From an uncultured Eubacterium sp. (GTDB lineage: Bacteria; Bacillota; Clostridia; Lachnospirales; Lachnospiraceae), in NCBI GenBank assembly GCA_910584245.1, contig CAJTZF010000027.1, positions 1 to 37,993 of the forward strand: 37,993 nucleotides of DNA, given 5' to 3'. The notes under the pieces are model-generated. The model did no database searches, was not told where the DNA came from, and saw only the letters and a list, made by a program, of their open reading frames with translations. The number at the start of each line of letters is the position of its first letter. Within the stretch, counting starts at the first letter, position 1. Made by a program: the position numbers and the translations under genes. This document shows, one piece after another, positions 31,538 through 37,993 of the stretch.

Positions 31538-33200
31538 CGTCTTTCCCCTCTTTTCTGCGGCGTATCTCCCAGCCACCCGTGTTCCTTAAAACCTTTGCCT
31601 TGAAGCGGCGTTCCCCTATGTAACCGCCGAAGCGGTAACAGATTTTAATTGCCTGCTCTGTTCCTGCTTCGGTTTGTGTGCGGTCAAACACCTCAATGCG
31701 CTCCACCAAGAGATTGAGGTTTTCAGCGGTCAGCTCCTGTATCCCCACATATTCCGCCATCAGAGCCGCCCACTGCACCGCATTGGTCTGGCTGTCCTTG
31801 ACCTCCTGCAGGGCGTTTTCAAGGCTCTGTATCTGCCCTAAAAGCTGTCCCTGCTCCGTTTGGTACTTGTCAATCAGACGGGCAAAATTGTCGTTAGAGA
31901 TACGCCCCGAAAGGGAATCCTCATAGAGCCTGTCGAATAACCTCGTCACTTCATCATAGCGTTTCTTCGCCTGCTTCAGCCTGCTTTCGTTGGATTTCCC
32001 CCTGCTCCCGTCCGCCTTTGCGTTCATCCTCACCGCCAGAGCCACCGCTTTGTCCCTGTCCTCATAGGCAAGACGGGCATGGTACTGGATATCGGCAAGG
32101 ACGGCGTTGTATAAATCCTCGTAGAAAATGCGGTGGTCAGAGCAGGCTTTTGTGTCGTGGGCATAGGTGGTGCAGATATAAATACGGTGCCTGTCCTTCC
32201 CCCAATACCGCAAGCCCAGCGCCTTGCCGCAGGCTCCGCACTTCACAAGCCCCGAAAAAGGGGATACGAAATTATCCGTGGTATCCCGCCTGCGGCTCAA
32301 AACCTTTGCGTTCGCCCCGTCAAAAACCTCCTGCGACACAAGCGGCTCATGGGTGTTCTCCACCCGTATCTGGTCTGCTTCGGGAACATTTTTATAAACC
32401 CCCACCTTAAATACAATCTCTTTCTTACACATAATCGTGTGTCCAAGATACAACGGATTTTTAATAATGTTCTGTATGACCGTGTGCGACCATTCGTATT
32501 TGTTGGCGGGATTTTCAAACCGTTCGGAATAGTCCTTTTCCCCACGGGAGTGCAGCCACCAAGAGGGGGAGGGGACTTGTTCCTCTCGGAAAGTCTTAGC
32601 GATTTTGTGCGCCCCCATGCCTGCATTGGCAAGCTCAAAGATACGCTTAACAATCCATGCCGTTTCCGTATCCACAATAAGCCTGTTATGGTTGTCGGGG
32701 GCTTTGCGGTAGCCGATAGGGTTAAAGGCAGTGCGGTAAAGCCCCGCCTTTGCCCTCGCCCGTATGGAAGAACGGATTTTCCTCGAATTGTCCCTGCTGT
32801 AAAATTCGTTTATGACATTCTTCAAGGCGGCAATGTCGTTGTTCTTGCTGGCGGTATCCACGCAGTCGTTGACGGCGATATACCGCACATTCTTCATCGG
32901 GAAATAAATCTCCGTGAAATGCCCCACCTTTAAATGGTCACGCCCCAGACGGGATAAATCCTTTGTGATTACCACATCAATTTTCCCCGCTTCAATGTCA
33001 TCAAGCATACGGTTGAAGTCTGGACGCTCGAAATTCAAACCGCTGAATCCGTCGTCCACATAGACCTCCACCACCATAAAACCATGTTCTTTTGCATACT
33101 GCGTGAGCATTGCTTTCTGCGTTTTGATACTCTCGCTGTCCCCCTGCGCCATATCGTCCTTCGACAGGCGGCAGTAGAGAGCTGTCCTTAAAATACCCAT
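31512..33200 (-). CDS. Large serine recombinase (TndX/TnpX type)
   Basis: This 562-residue site-specific recombinase should insert and excise the element. The N-terminal catalytic domain has the nucleophile Ser13 in YCRLSKDD and DVVITKDLSRLGRD. A recombinase domain (about 165-290) follows. The zinc-ribbon (CGACGKALGLRYW ... YICTTYAHDTKAC) comes next, then a coiled coil (about 400-480) and a C-terminal DUF4368-like segment (GGYIGERRFKAKVLR). Length and domains are complete. AAGGAGGCGGGCTG is upstream, and the gene directly follows a small gene. The insertion sites in virB6 show only a short shared core, which fits this enzyme class. Confidence 0.95.
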   Translation of the reverse strand: MGILRTALYCRLSKDDMAQGDSESIKTQKAMLTQYAKEHGFMVVEVYVDDGFSGLNFERPDFNRMLDDIEAGKIDVVITKDLSRLGRDHLKVGHFTEIYFPMKNVRYIAVNDCVDTASKNNDIAALKNVINEFYSRDNSRKIRSSIRARAKAGLYRTAFNPIGYRKAPDNHNRLIVDTETAWIVKRIFELANAGMGAHKIAKTFREEQVPSPSWWLHSRGEKDYSERFENPANKYEWSHTVIQNIIKNPLYLGHTIMCKKEIVFKVGVYKNVPEADQIRVENTHEPLVSQEVFDGANAKVLSRRRDTTDNFVSPFSGLVKCGACGKALGLRYWGKDRHRIYICTTYAHDTKACSDHRIFYEDLYNAVLADIQYHARLAYEDRDKAVALAVRMNAKADGSRGKSNESRLKQAKKRYDEVTRLFDRLYEDSLSGRISNDNFARLIDKYQTEQGQLLGQIQSLENALQEVKDSQTNAVQWAALMAEYVGIQELTAENLNLLVERIEVFDRTQTEAGTEQAIKICYRFGGYIGERRFKAKVLRNTGGWEIRRRKEGKDDEKVSFVF

Positions 33201-33398
33201 TCAGCCCGCCTCCTTTTCTGTTGTTGTGCTTAAATTGTATTCTGGTTCTTTCACAATTTCAAAGGTGCGGACAGGGCATTTCCCCCGCCGCACCTCGTCC
33301 ACAAGCAGGGAAATGAATATCTCCCGCATATCCCCACCGCCCGAATAGACCGCCTGCACCGTTATCTTCGGGCGTTGTACTGCTTTTGCCATAGGCAT
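33201..33398 (-). CDS. Small hypothetical protein upstream of the recombinase
   Basis: This 65-residue protein (MPMAKAVQRPKITVQAVYSG...) has no membrane segment or recognised domain. GGAGGGAGG lies just before the ATG at 33398; a second in-frame ATG is 6 bases on. The stop codon abuts the start of the recombinase gene, and the recombinase ribosome site lies inside its 3' end. So translation of the two is probably coupled, and it could help control or assist the recombinase (inference). Confidence 0.65.
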   Translation of the reverse strand: MPMAKAVQRPKITVQAVYSGGGDMREIFISLLVDEVRRGKCPVRTFEIVKEPEYNLSTTTEKEAG

Positions 33399-33458
33399 AT
33401 ATCCTCCCTCCAAAAAGGAAAAGGAGCGTCCGAAAACGCCCCCAATCCAGATAAAACA

Positions 33459-33683
33459 TCATTCCGACAACACTTTCTGCAATGCGGCAAGGAGCTTTTC
33501 CACTTCCGTTTCGGTCAGCGTAATGCCCTTGCCGCATTTCTCACGGTTGTGGGAGAAGCTGCGAATATCGTATTTCGGCTCTTTCCCGTTCCAAGAGATA
33601 AGGTTGATTTCCTTTGTATAGCCGCTGTCGCTTGTAGAAAGTACGGCGATTTCCTTTATAATCTCATACTGAATATCTTTCAT
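33459..33683 (-). CDS. PC4/YdbC-like ssDNA-binding protein
   Basis: This 74-residue protein matches the YdbC family, a bacterial relative of the transcriptional coactivator PC4: NLISWNGKEPKYDIRSFSHN, then KCGKGITLTETEVEKLLAAL. These proteins form dimers and bind single-stranded DNA. In this operon it could coat DNA during transfer or replication (inference). AAGGTGGGAA precedes the ATG. Confidence 0.88.
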   Translation of the reverse strand: MKDIQYEIIKEIAVLSTSDSGYTKEINLISWNGKEPKYDIRSFSHNREKCGKGITLTETEVEKLLAALQKVLSE

Positions 33684-33726
33684 TTCCCACCTTAACTTTC
33701 TGTATTTACTGCCCGAAAAGAGAAGA

Positions 33727-34581
33727 TTATCGGCTGTCCCTGTTCCGTTTTCTCTGCAATTCTCGCTCTAAAAGCTTGATGATGATGTCCTCCATCTGCT
33801 TCGGCGTTGTGCCTTTTGGGAAGTATTTTCTCAGCTTCTCCATGCCGATTTTCACGGTTTCTTTCTGGTTTCCCTTTTCCTCGGTCATAATCGCAAAGAT
33901 AGCGTCCATGTCAAGCCGCCCCGATTGGCTAAGGCTTTTCATACGCTGCGCTTGGGAGAGTGAGGGCGTTGCTTCCTCGCTTTCCATCGTAATAAGCAGG
34001 TTTTCCTGTTCCTCTTTCCGCAAAAAGGACAGCTCCGCCGCAGGCGTGAGGGCGATTTTTCCCTCGTCCACCATCTGCAAAATCGGCGGTATCAGCTCCG
34101 TCAATCGGATAAACCTTTGTATCTGTGTGCGGCTGTTGGGGGACTTCTGGGCAAGCTGCTCCACCGAAGTCAACTTCTGCCCAAGTTGGGGAGAAGTTAA
34201 ATCCGTGCGGAAGCCCTGCCGCTTCATCGCTTCTAACTTCATCTTGTAGGCAAACGCACGCTCCGAGGGGAGGATATTTTCACGCTGAATATTGCTGTCC
34301 ACAAGGGTAATAATCGCCCTGTCACGGTCTAAGGGCAAAACAAAAGCAGGGACGGTATCTATCCCTGCAAGCTCACAAGCACGGACACGCCGCTGCCCCG
34401 CAATCACCTCATAGCCGTTCCCGTCCTCCATCGGGCGGGTGATGATAGGCGTTACCATGCCAAACTCCTTAATGCTCTCCGCAAGCTCCATCAACATTTC
34501 ATCCTCCACAACACGGAACGGATTGTCGGGGAACGGGTGCAAATCCGCTGTCTTCAATACGGTAAAATCCTGTTTTTTCAT
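33727..34581 (-). CDS. ParB/Spo0J-like partition protein
   Basis: This 284-residue protein has the ParB N-terminal nuclease/CTPase-like domain (LHPFPDNPFRVVED, GMVTPIITRPMED, YEVIAGQRRVRACELAGI) and a helix-turn-helix region (VEQLAQKSPNSRTQIQRFIRLTEL). Its first helical segment and the C-terminal end differ from chromosomal ParB. In mobilizable elements such proteins may stabilise the excised circle or regulate transcription. The ATG at 34581 (MKKQDFTVLKTADL) lies 7 bp after the relaxase stop with GGAAAGGTAG upstream. No ParA-like gene is seen in the window. Confidence 0.88.
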   Translation of the reverse strand: MKKQDFTVLKTADLHPFPDNPFRVVEDEMLMELAESIKEFGMVTPIITRPMEDGNGYEVIAGQRRVRACELAGIDTVPAFVLPLDRDRAIITLVDSNIQRENILPSERAFAYKMKLEAMKRQGFRTDLTSPQLGQKLTSVEQLAQKSPNSRTQIQRFIRLTELIPPILQMVDEGKIALTPAAELSFLRKEEQENLLITMESEEATPSLSQAQRMKSLSQSGRLDMDAIFAIMTEEKGNQKETVKIGMEKLRKYFPKGTTPKQMEDIIIKLLERELQRKRNRDSR

Positions 34582-34588
34582 CCACTTA

Positions 34589-35554
34589 CTACCTTTCCTT
34601 TGATTTATTTCTGCTCGTTTTCTGTATCTCCGCCAACACTTCGGGCGGGACTTTGGAGAGCAGACGTTCCATCTGAGCGTTTGTGCGCTGAAGCTCAAAT
34701 ATCTTTCGGTTTGCCTGCTGTACCTTTAATTCCTCCGCATACTTCCCGTCCCGCATACGCTCGGCGTAATCGGCTTCCTGCCCGATTTTCGCTTTCAAGC
34801 TGTCAATATACGCCTGCTGTTTCCCGATTTCCTTTGAGAACTTCTCCACATTGGGAAGCCACGCCGCCAGAAGCTCCAGAGCCTTGTCCCGCTTTTTCCC
34901 TGCGTTAAAGGCGTTAATGTCCGACAGGGCGTTGACGATTTCCCCGTACTGCTTATCCAGCCTGCCGCCCAATTTAAAGAGCCATGTGGGGATATGCTTC
35001 CGCTTTGTCTCCATCGAGGACTGCCCCCGTTCAAGCTCATTCCACCGTGCGGACATCCGCTCATGGTAGGCGGTCTGCCACTCGGATAACGATTTCTGGT
35101 TGCCCAAAAGGGCTTTTGCCGACAGCTTCCCATCGGGCGTAATCGGGCAAAAGGAAAGATGCATATGAGGCGTTTTTTCGTCCATATGCACCACGGCGGA
35201 GAGGATATTCTGCCTGCCGACACGCTCCGAAATGAAATCCAGAGCCATCGTAAAATACGCTTTCTGTTCTTCGGGCGGTAAGCTGTTCATAAATTCTGGC
35301 GAAGCGGTGATAAGGGTTTCCACCATCATCACGCTGTCACGCCGCACCTTGCAGCCTGCCTCTGCTATCATGCGGTTAATCTCTTTCTTGTAGGTGTAGC
35401 GGGGCGGCGGTACAAGGTGATAGTTGTTCTTTGAGCGTTCCATATCAATATCGGGATTGCTCTTGTAGGCTTCCTTTTTGCGTTCGTTGTGGCGTTCACA
35501 AGCCGCCACGCCGCCCGCCTTGCGCTTCTGGAAGCGCAGGATTGCATAGGGCAT
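34589..35554 (-). CDS. MobV-family (Pre/Mob) relaxase
   Basis: This 321-residue relaxase should nick the oriT and pilot one strand in transfer. The family motifs are present: HNERKKEAYKSNPDID and NYHL near the start, and the metal-binding motif VVHMDEKTPHMHLSFCPI with histidines His-x-Asp-Glu-x4-His-x-His. The second half is helical with a coiled coil (about 220-300). I chose the ATG at 35554 (MPYAILRFQKRK) because AAAGGAAGGAACGAG lies just before it. An upstream extension runs into the oriT region. It lies between the oriT region and parB. Confidence 0.93.
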   Translation of the reverse strand: MPYAILRFQKRKAGGVAACERHNERKKEAYKSNPDIDMERSKNNYHLVPPPRYTYKKEINRMIAEAGCKVRRDSVMMVETLITASPEFMNSLPPEEQKAYFTMALDFISERVGRQNILSAVVHMDEKTPHMHLSFCPITPDGKLSAKALLGNQKSLSEWQTAYHERMSARWNELERGQSSMETKRKHIPTWLFKLGGRLDKQYGEIVNALSDINAFNAGKKRDKALELLAAWLPNVEKFSKEIGKQQAYIDSLKAKIGQEADYAERMRDGKYAEELKVQQANRKIFELQRTNAQMERLLSKVPPEVLAEIQKTSRNKSKER

Positions 35555-35608
35555 TTCTCGTTCCTTCCTTTCGTTTTTCTTTGTGCAGAGCGTAAGCCCT
35601 GCCCGCAG

Positions 35609-35974
35609 GGTGACAGCCGTGACAGGTGTGACGGGTATTTTGGGATACCCCTGCGCTGTCACCCTGCGGGAGAACACCCCGTAAACGCAAGGTGCAGGCG
35701 TGGGCATTACTCGCCCTTTTCGGCTCGTAAAGCCACCCCTGCGGTCAGAAAAATCTCCCGATTTTTCCGACTGCGTTTACAGGGTGTAACACACTACACT
35801 TTGCTCCGCAAAGTCGTGTGCCAGCCGTTCCCTCTGGACTCCCTTCTGGCAGGGCTGCGCCCTGCTTTATCCTCCGCTCTGCGCTTCGGATAAAAGAACG
35901 GCGGTATCACCGTCAGCCGTGACAGCATGGGAGGGCATCCCAATATCGCTGTCACACCTGTCACGGCTGTCACC
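35609..35974. repeat. 24-bp perfect inverted repeat around the oriT region
   Basis: A 24-base sequence starting GGTGACAGCCGTGACAGG occurs at 35609-35632. Its exact reverse complement occurs at 35951-35974. Further copies of TGACAG or CTGTCA lie at 35656-35661 and 35920-35925. The right copy falls within the coding end of the ATPase gene. The pattern resembles iterons or binding sites for a replication protein. Confidence 0.75.
35785..35825 (-). other. Candidate oriT of the MobV type
   Basis: On the minus strand ACTTTGC and GCAAAGT form a hairpin with a short GGA loop, followed by GTAGTGTG and then TTACAC. This closely resembles the pMV158-type oriT, nicked in TAGTGTG/TTA. The predicted nick lies between 35790 and 35789 on the minus strand. 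It is about 235 bp upstream of the relaxase gene, the usual place. Confidence 0.7.
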
Positions 35975-36937
35975 GCCCATCGTAAGCACAATCTGCCTGC
36001 CGTACCGCTTTCGGCGGTATCCATAGCAAATGCCGTTCTCGCTCAGAAAGGTTGTGCGGTACTCGTTGAGCCATTTCGTGATGACCGTGGATAAATCCCC
36101 GCTTTCCCCCATAGCAGACAGAAGCTCCGTTGCCGTCCCCGACCACTCCGCTTTGTCCCGCATAAACTCCACCAGCCGAAAAAGGACGGGCGGCACGGCT
36201 TCCCTCGCAAGCTCCGCCTGCTCCCTGCGCTCCACAAGCTCCCAACTGCAATCACGGAAGCGGAGCGTCAGCTCTTGATATTCGATATCCCTGCCCGTCA
36301 CAAACAGCTTTGCGGTATCGGACGCACGGCTCTCCTTTTCCAGAACAAAGGTAGCGTCCGCACTCCCCGTCAGACCTGTCGTGCCAGACACCTTGTTGAA
36401 CACATCGCTGTCGTTCTGCTTGCGGATATGGTGGACGACCACCACCGAAAGGGAATGCCTGTCGGCAAAGTCCTTTATCAGCGATATATCGCCGTAATCG
36501 TTGGCGTAGGCGTTGTCTTTGGAAGCGGTGCGTATCTTTTGCAGCGTATCAATGACAATGAGCCTGCTGCCGGGATATACTTTCAGATAGTCCTCAAGCT
36601 GTACCATCAGACCGTCCGAGAGCTTGCAGCTCGCCACGGCGAAATGGAGCTTCCTGTTTGCTTCATCGGTCAGACGGAATAATCTGTCCTGTATGCGGAA
36701 AAAGGTATCCTCCAGACAGAGGTACAGCACATCGCCCGCCTTTGTGGGCATGTCCCAAAGGGGAAGCCCCTGCGACACGCAAAGACAGAGCTTGAGCATG
36801 AGCCAGCTCTTGCCGATTTTCTGTGAGCCGCAGAACAGCGACAAGCCCGTGGGGATAAGACCGTCCACCACAAAGGACGGCTTTTCAAGCGGCTCATAAA
36901 GGAGCGTTTCCGCTTCCACCAGATTCAGCTTCTGCAT
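35867..36937 (-). CDS. RepA-like AAA ATPase (RecA/DnaB-type fold)
   Basis: This 356-residue protein has a RecA-type ATPase core: Walker A CGSQKIGKSW near residue 40, Walker B SRLIVIDTLQKI, and VVVVHHIRKQNDSD with the sensor His. It resembles RepA-type hexameric helicases of mobile elements and plasmids. The C-terminal part has a short winged-helix-like region, then an unusual end that contains the repeat motif (SRDRCDSDIG). GAAAGGAGGAAGCC precedes the ATG. Its place beside repeats and oriT suggests a role in initiating replication of the excised element (inference). Confidence 0.85.
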   Translation of the reverse strand: MQKLNLVEAETLLYEPLEKPSFVVDGLIPTGLSLFCGSQKIGKSWLMLKLCLCVSQGLPLWDMPTKAGDVLYLCLEDTFFRIQDRLFRLTDEANRKLHFAVASCKLSDGLMVQLEDYLKVYPGSRLIVIDTLQKIRTASKDNAYANDYGDISLIKDFADRHSLSVVVVHHIRKQNDSDVFNKVSGTTGLTGSADATFVLEKESRASDTAKLFVTGRDIEYQELTLRFRDCSWELVERREQAELAREAVPPVLFRLVEFMRDKAEWSGTATELLSAMGESGDLSTVITKWLNEYRTTFLSENGICYGYRRKRYGRQIVLTMGGDSRDRCDSDIGMPSHAVTADGDTAVLLSEAQSGG

Positions 36938-36980
36938 AGGCTTCCTCCTTTCGGCATTTTCGTTTGGTTTTACTGCACAT
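36894..36980 (-). CDS. Possible 28-residue leader peptide
   Basis: An ATG at 36980 with CAAGGAGGTC upstream opens a basic peptide (MCSKTKRKCRKEEAYAEAES...) that runs 44 bases into the ATPase gene. The ribosome site for the ATPase lies inside it. It may serve translational coupling; a real product is uncertain. Confidence 0.4.
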   Translation of the reverse strand: MCSKTKRKCRKEEAYAEAESGGSGNAPL

Positions 36981-37091
36981 AGGCATGACCTCCTTGAATA
37001 GATTTACCCCTGCAATGAAGCAAGGGTATGTAACACAGCCAGTCCATACAGTTCCACGCTTTTTCAAAGCGGCGTTTTCTCTGTCAGTGCT

Positions 37092-37217
37092 ATGCACGGA
37101 TTGAGCAACGGGCAGGCTCATATCGTGGCTCTGCTGTCCGTTGCGGCAGGTATCCCTCTGGCGGCTGCTATGGAATTTTCAAGGAGCAAATCTATCGCTA
37201 TCGTTTTGCGGCAATAA
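37092..37217 (+). other. Small plus-strand ORF in the right-end non-coding region, doubtful
   Basis: A 41-codon frame (MHGLSNGQAHIVALLSVAAG... ending in IVLRQ) is open at 37092-37217 on the strand opposite to all other element genes. It has a hydrophobic, protein-like composition, and the frame is open further upstream, but it has no ribosome site. It could be a fragment of an older gene. The rest of the 430-base region 36981-37413 holds hairpins and the right attachment site. Confidence 0.25.
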
Positions 37218-37261
37218 AAAAAGGGCGGGAGGTTTTGACCTCTCACCCAACAGCCCGCAGG
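37216..37261 (-). terminator. Terminator-like hairpin near the right end
   Basis: On the minus strand GGGTGAGAGGT and ACCTCCCGCCC pair around CAAA, followed by TTTTTTT. It lies upstream of the ATPase operon and is closely related to the hairpin at 24923-24963, so the element has it near both ends. Confidence 0.6.
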
Positions 37262-37291
37262 GGGATATATTTTTAGACATGGTATTCTGAT

Positions 37292-37351
37292 TTTTTAAAA
37301 AAGCAAAAGCACCTGCCGCTTAACCGTTTTTCTCGGTCAGTAGCAAGTGCT
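37292..37351 (-). terminator. Terminator just inside the right end
   Basis: AGCACTTGC and GCAGGTGCT pair on the minus strand, with ACCG/CGGT inside, followed by TTTTGCTTTTTT. It should stop transcripts entering the element from the virB6 promoter of the host ICE. Confidence 0.65.
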
Positions 37352-37645
37352 TGTGCAAGTTCCGTATTCAGTTCTTAAAAGGGGCATATCTGCCCGTGTT
37401 CTCAAATGAAATTTGACATCCGCAAAACTGCCACAGGTCCTTACGATACCCACGGCAAAAAATAGAACCAGAAGTCCATAGCCAATTCCCTTCAGTGCGC
37501 CGTTGACCATATTTATTACATCCCATATGGCGCCGTCCTTAAACTTTTCCGGGTCCTGCGATAACAAGGTCCAGATTTCTGACAGCTTTTCGTTCCATGT
37601 TTCCAATGCAGAATTTAAGTTCTGCACAATCCAGTTATCACTCAA
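37337..37645 (-). pseudogene. N-terminal part of the split VirB6/TrbL-like conjugation protein
   Basis: Residues 1-77 (starting MSDNWIVQNLNSALETWNEK) belong to the same family as the C-terminal half at 23737-24350. They include the first membrane segment (ALKGIGYGLLVLFFAVGIV) and end RTCGSFADVK. From 37413 downward the frame reads element DNA and stops at 37337 after about 25 foreign residues. The likely start is a TTG at 37645 with GGAGGGGGT upstream. This is the first gene half in transcription order, so a truncated single-pass peptide could be made. Confidence 0.85.
37397..37423. other. Right attachment site of the inner element
   Basis: The arm TGTTCTCAAATGAAATT (37397-37413) is followed by the core TGACATCCGC (37414-37423), which joins the virB6 sequence. 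It mirrors the left site at 24346-24373. Confidence 0.75.
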
Positions 37646-37677
37646 ATCATCTTCACCCCCTCCAATCTTTCAGACAT

Positions 37678-37767
37678 GCCGCCACAGGCGGCACAACAAA
37701 TCGTGAAGAGAGTTCCGCATAGCGGAACGAAAAATTGATCAGTGAGGTTTTTACGAACCATCAATTT
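37678..37767. repeat. Three stem-loops between Maff2 and virB6 genes
   Basis: GCCGCCACAGGCGGC (37678-37692), GTTCCGCATAGCGGAAC (37712-37728) and a stem AAATTGAT/ATCAATTT (37732-37739 with 37760-37767, extended by GGTT/AACC) stand in the 145-base gap. They may set transcript ratios or stability between the two ICE genes. Confidence 0.55.
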
Positions 37768-37790
37768 CCTTCACACTTCACTCCGGTATT

Positions 37791-37993
37791 TTATTTTGTT
37801 ATCAAATCCAGAATCTCCTTGGCAAAGGTGATAACGATCCCGCCTGCCAGCGTCAGAAAACCATTCGCCCTCTGGCTCGGATCGTGGCTTTTTAAACTCA
37901 ACCCCACCTGCACAATACCAAAACCTAACAGAATCAGGCCGATGGCACGGATCAGGGAGAAAATGAAAGAGGACAGGTTGTTGACTACCTTCA
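37791..37993 (-). CDS. Maff2-family small membrane protein (partial)
   Basis: The visible 66 residues (KVVNNLSSFIFSLIRAIGLI ... ending EILDLITK) have two hydrophobic segments around SHDPSQRANG. They match the Maff2 family of conjugative elements of Clostridia, which sits just before the VirB6 gene. The role is unknown, but its size and topology recall VirB2-type pilin or channel subunits. The 5' end lies outside the window. Confidence 0.85.
   Translation of the reverse strand, partial: KVVNNLSSFIFSLIRAIGLILLGFGIVQVGLSLKSHDPSQRANGFLTLAGGIVITFAKEILDLITK

Larger units (their letters stand above)
24350..37418. mobile_element. Integrative mobilizable element of about 13.07 kb inserted in virB6
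   Basis: The unit is bounded by the two halves of one virB6-like gene. At both edges there is a related core (CATATCTGC at 24346-24354 and GACATCCGC at 37415-37423), with the shared triplet ATC 13069 bp apart. Just inside lie 17-bp imperfect inverted arms. All recognised genes point left. It encodes its own large serine recombinase, MobV relaxase, RepA-like ATPase and ParB-type protein, with an oriT, but no conjugation channel, so it must borrow a mating apparatus. Cargo is an ECF sigma/ABC transporter module and small regulators. Confidence 0.85.
23737..37993. mobile_element. Fragment of a conjugative element (ICE) carrying a nested insertion
   Basis: Two ICE genes are visible, Maff2 at the right edge and the virB6-like gene, in the order seen in Tn1549-type conjugative elements of Clostridia. 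The virB6 gene is split by the inner element. Past its stop at 23737 the next conjugation genes (VirB3/PrgI and VirB4 types) are not found; instead the toxin-antitoxin pair follows. The outer element is therefore either truncated on this side or has a rearranged gene order. Its left limit cannot be set from this sequence; 23737 only marks the last recognised ICE gene. Confidence 0.6.

Noticed and set aside
32133..32933. A 266-codon plus-strand frame opposite the serine recombinase
   Set aside because: The recombinase on the other strand is complete with all motifs; the plus-strand product resembles nothing.
35496..35893. Small frames on both strands in the oriT region
   Set aside because: They arise from the GC-rich inverted repeats, lack ribosome sites and overlap the oriT hairpin.

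Overview
The window looks like a chromosome segment of a gut-type low-GC Clostridia, most likely a Lachnospiraceae. The reasons are strong AGGAGG ribosome sites, the gene families (QueH, PdxS/PdxT, DUF4342, a rubredoxin-glutamate synthase fusion, KTR and Maff2 proteins) and the nested conjugative and mobilizable elements. I recognised no rRNA, tRNA or CRISPR array. All family calls come from reading motifs and from memory of the families, not from database searches.

Bases 1-19746 are ordinary chromosome, mostly on the minus strand. An operon starting near 4190 encodes a UBA-like/DUF4342 membrane protein and then two response regulator/histidine kinase pairs. The last kinase is cut short, apparently by a frameshift. 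Next come pgeF, queH and an ApbE lipoprotein; a divergent phospholipase C-like gene; the vitamin B6 operon pdxS-pdxT followed by a MATE exporter; a PH-domain protein; two overlapping MutS-like ATPase genes; a rubredoxin/glutamate synthase-like protein; a rhodanese lipoprotein; and a 1141-residue secreted ZmpB-like zinc protease with a proline-rich repeat stalk.

Bases 19987-23737 are accessory DNA. They hold a DNA methyltransferase gene broken by two homopolymer frameshifts, a DUF4062 gene whose 3' end has been replaced by an IS3-family transposase tail, and an AbrB/PIN toxin-antitoxin pair with its own promoter.

Bases 23737-37993 are a nested mobile structure. A conjugative element (ICE) of the Maff2/VirB6 type is represented by a partial Maff2 gene and a virB6/trbL-like gene. 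That virB6 gene is split in two, and about 13.07 kb (near 24350 to 37418) lies between the halves. The insert is a complete-looking mobilizable element: a large serine recombinase, MobV relaxase, pMV158-like oriT, RepA-like ATPase, ParB, PC4-like protein and TnpV. Its cargo is an ECF sigma/anti-sigma pair with an ABC transporter and a 51-residue membrane peptide, a KTR zinc-ribbon protein and three small sigma-region-4 proteins. The two ends carry a 17-bp imperfect inverted repeat, and the split sites allow attB and attP to be rebuilt.

In working terms, the inner element should excise through the recombinase, possibly replicate from the ATPase/repeat region, and be nicked by MobV for transfer by conjugation machinery supplied by another element. 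While integrated it disables the VirB6 channel gene of its host ICE. The host ICE may itself be a remnant, because the usual genes after virB6 are not seen.
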